NCBI GenBank assembly: GCA_009731375.1
Contig: BJOX01000077.1
Span: forward strand, 600,668-656,264
Reading direction: 5' to 3'
DNA length: 55,597 nucleotides
Source: Paulinella micropora
Lineage: Eukaryota; Cercozoa; Imbricatea; Euglyphida
The notes under the pieces are model-generated. The model saw only the letters and a program-made list of their open reading frames with translations, searched no databases and was not told where the DNA came from. A program made the position numbers and the translations under genes. This document shows, piece by piece, positions 54,805 to 55,597 of the stretch (the first letter of the stretch is position 1; each line of letters opens with the position of its first letter).

Positions 54805-54839
<35 letters not shown>

Positions 54840-55480
54840 TNNNNNNNNNNCCAGGCTTGGCCGGAATGTCAGGCCACAGCCGGTCCTTACGGGTATTGCA
54901 GCGCTCGGCATAGTCGCGTCGCTTCGGCCACGTCGAGCCTTACTACGCATAGTACACCACCTTCCCGCTACGATAGCCCATGGGTGCGAGTGATTTACGT
55001 TAGGTGCTGTAGTCTCCTTATGGGCCTGTCAATCTTTCTCACTTGCGCTCTATGTTGGTTATGTCTGATTTCTGCATTCTGCTCCTGCCTTATAGATCTG
55101 TCTTTCCTGCCTCCGTCTTGTCTGTTTGTGTTTGTCTTTGTGTGTTTACGTTGTTTCTGTTGTTGTGTTTGTCTGTTGTTTTTGTATGTCTGATGCTTTA
55201 TGTGGCTTTGGTTTTCTTTGCTTTTTGTTTTCTTTGTCTTTCTTTGCTCCTTCTCCCTTTTCTTTTCTCTCTCTTTTTCTCCTTTCTTCTTCCTTCTCTT
55301 TCTCTTTCTCCTTTCCATTTTCCTTCTTTTTTTTACTTTCCTTGGAGCTTAGCTGTTGAACCTTAGTTCCAGTTTGTCCTATAGAACTTGTACTGATGCT
55401 CCCTGGGGGCCAGAATTCGTATGAATTAAGTTCTTTTATTTTTTCTTTCATCTGTTTTCTCATTAAACCTTGCTTTTCTG
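54621..55480. other. T- and CT-rich stretch, no gene recognised
   Basis: A poly-G run (54,809-54,837) abuts a 10-N gap. 54,851-55,020 looks single-copy. 55,080-55,350 is pyrimidine-rich, and frames through it are low complexity. Confidence 0.4.
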
Positions 55481-55491
55481 TAATAATAATA

Positions 55492-55539
<48 letters not shown>

Positions 55540-55597
55540 TTAAAAAAAAAATAAATGAATAAATTCAACAAAAAAAAAAAAAAAAAAAAAAAAACTA
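55481..55597 (+). repeat. (AAT)n and AATAAA-like signals before a terminal A-tract
   Basis: An AAT array, then AAATAAATGAATAAATTC, and after CAAC a ~25-base A run at the window end. This looks like the 3' end of a retroposed transcript on the plus strand. Confidence 0.45.

Overview
The window looks like a scaffold from a eukaryotic nuclear genome. It is rich in microsatellites, repeats flanked by AAT-type triplets and N gaps, and it has no operons or rRNA. Mobile or viral-type DNA fills the first ~30 kb and host repeats fill the rest. The host cannot be named from the sequence. A tRNA-derived SINE, Polinton-type genes and CTCF-like sites fit an invertebrate animal, but an alga or protist is not excluded. 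At least 17 N gaps are present, several only 10 N long and placed at repeat junctions, so local misassembly is possible.

1-2,900 is the end of a Polinton/virophage-like element. It holds a fibre-like protein with 25-residue repeats (runs off the left edge), an acidic coiled protein, an rve-family integrase broken by a frameshift, and a zinc-finger protein. 2,900-4,121 has no convincing gene; the inverted duplication starts near 3,409.

3,409-26,757 is the most interesting part. It is a DNA replicon present as two large inverted copies (A at left, B at right) plus a third partial copy (B' at 12,927-14,743). Outside in, each arm has a 411-bp near-perfect palindrome, a tyrosine recombinase gene, small genes (coiled coil, C2H2 finger, a 118-aa unknown, a zinc ribbon), a 1134-aa fused primase plus UL9-like helicase, a palindrome-rich intergenic region that looks like a replication origin, an AT-hook protein and an acidic coiled-coil protein. 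A unique centre (14.7-16.3 kb) adds five more small genes. I see no capsid protein, packaging ATPase or protease. I read it as a capsidless, plasmid- or transpoviron-like element encoding its own initiation protein and, possibly, a telomere-resolvase-like recombinase acting on the palindrome. Copy A keeps the helicase intact. B and B' share the same disabling lesions, so B was already dead when it was duplicated.

25,193-30,092 is a 2.54-kb tandem duplication carrying the start of the recombinase gene, the palindrome and flanking DNA with CTCF-like motifs. 30,100-31,100 has weak host-like open frames. 31,200-34,500 is almost all microsatellite and minisatellite. 34,500-47,300 is a mosaic of AAT/AGT arrays, a tRNA-derived SINE, other interspersed repeats and a ~175-bp satellite in higher-order blocks. 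47,300-55,597 has one possible host exon, a GATA-flanked repeat in several copies, long simple repeats and a final A-tract behind AATAAA-like signals.
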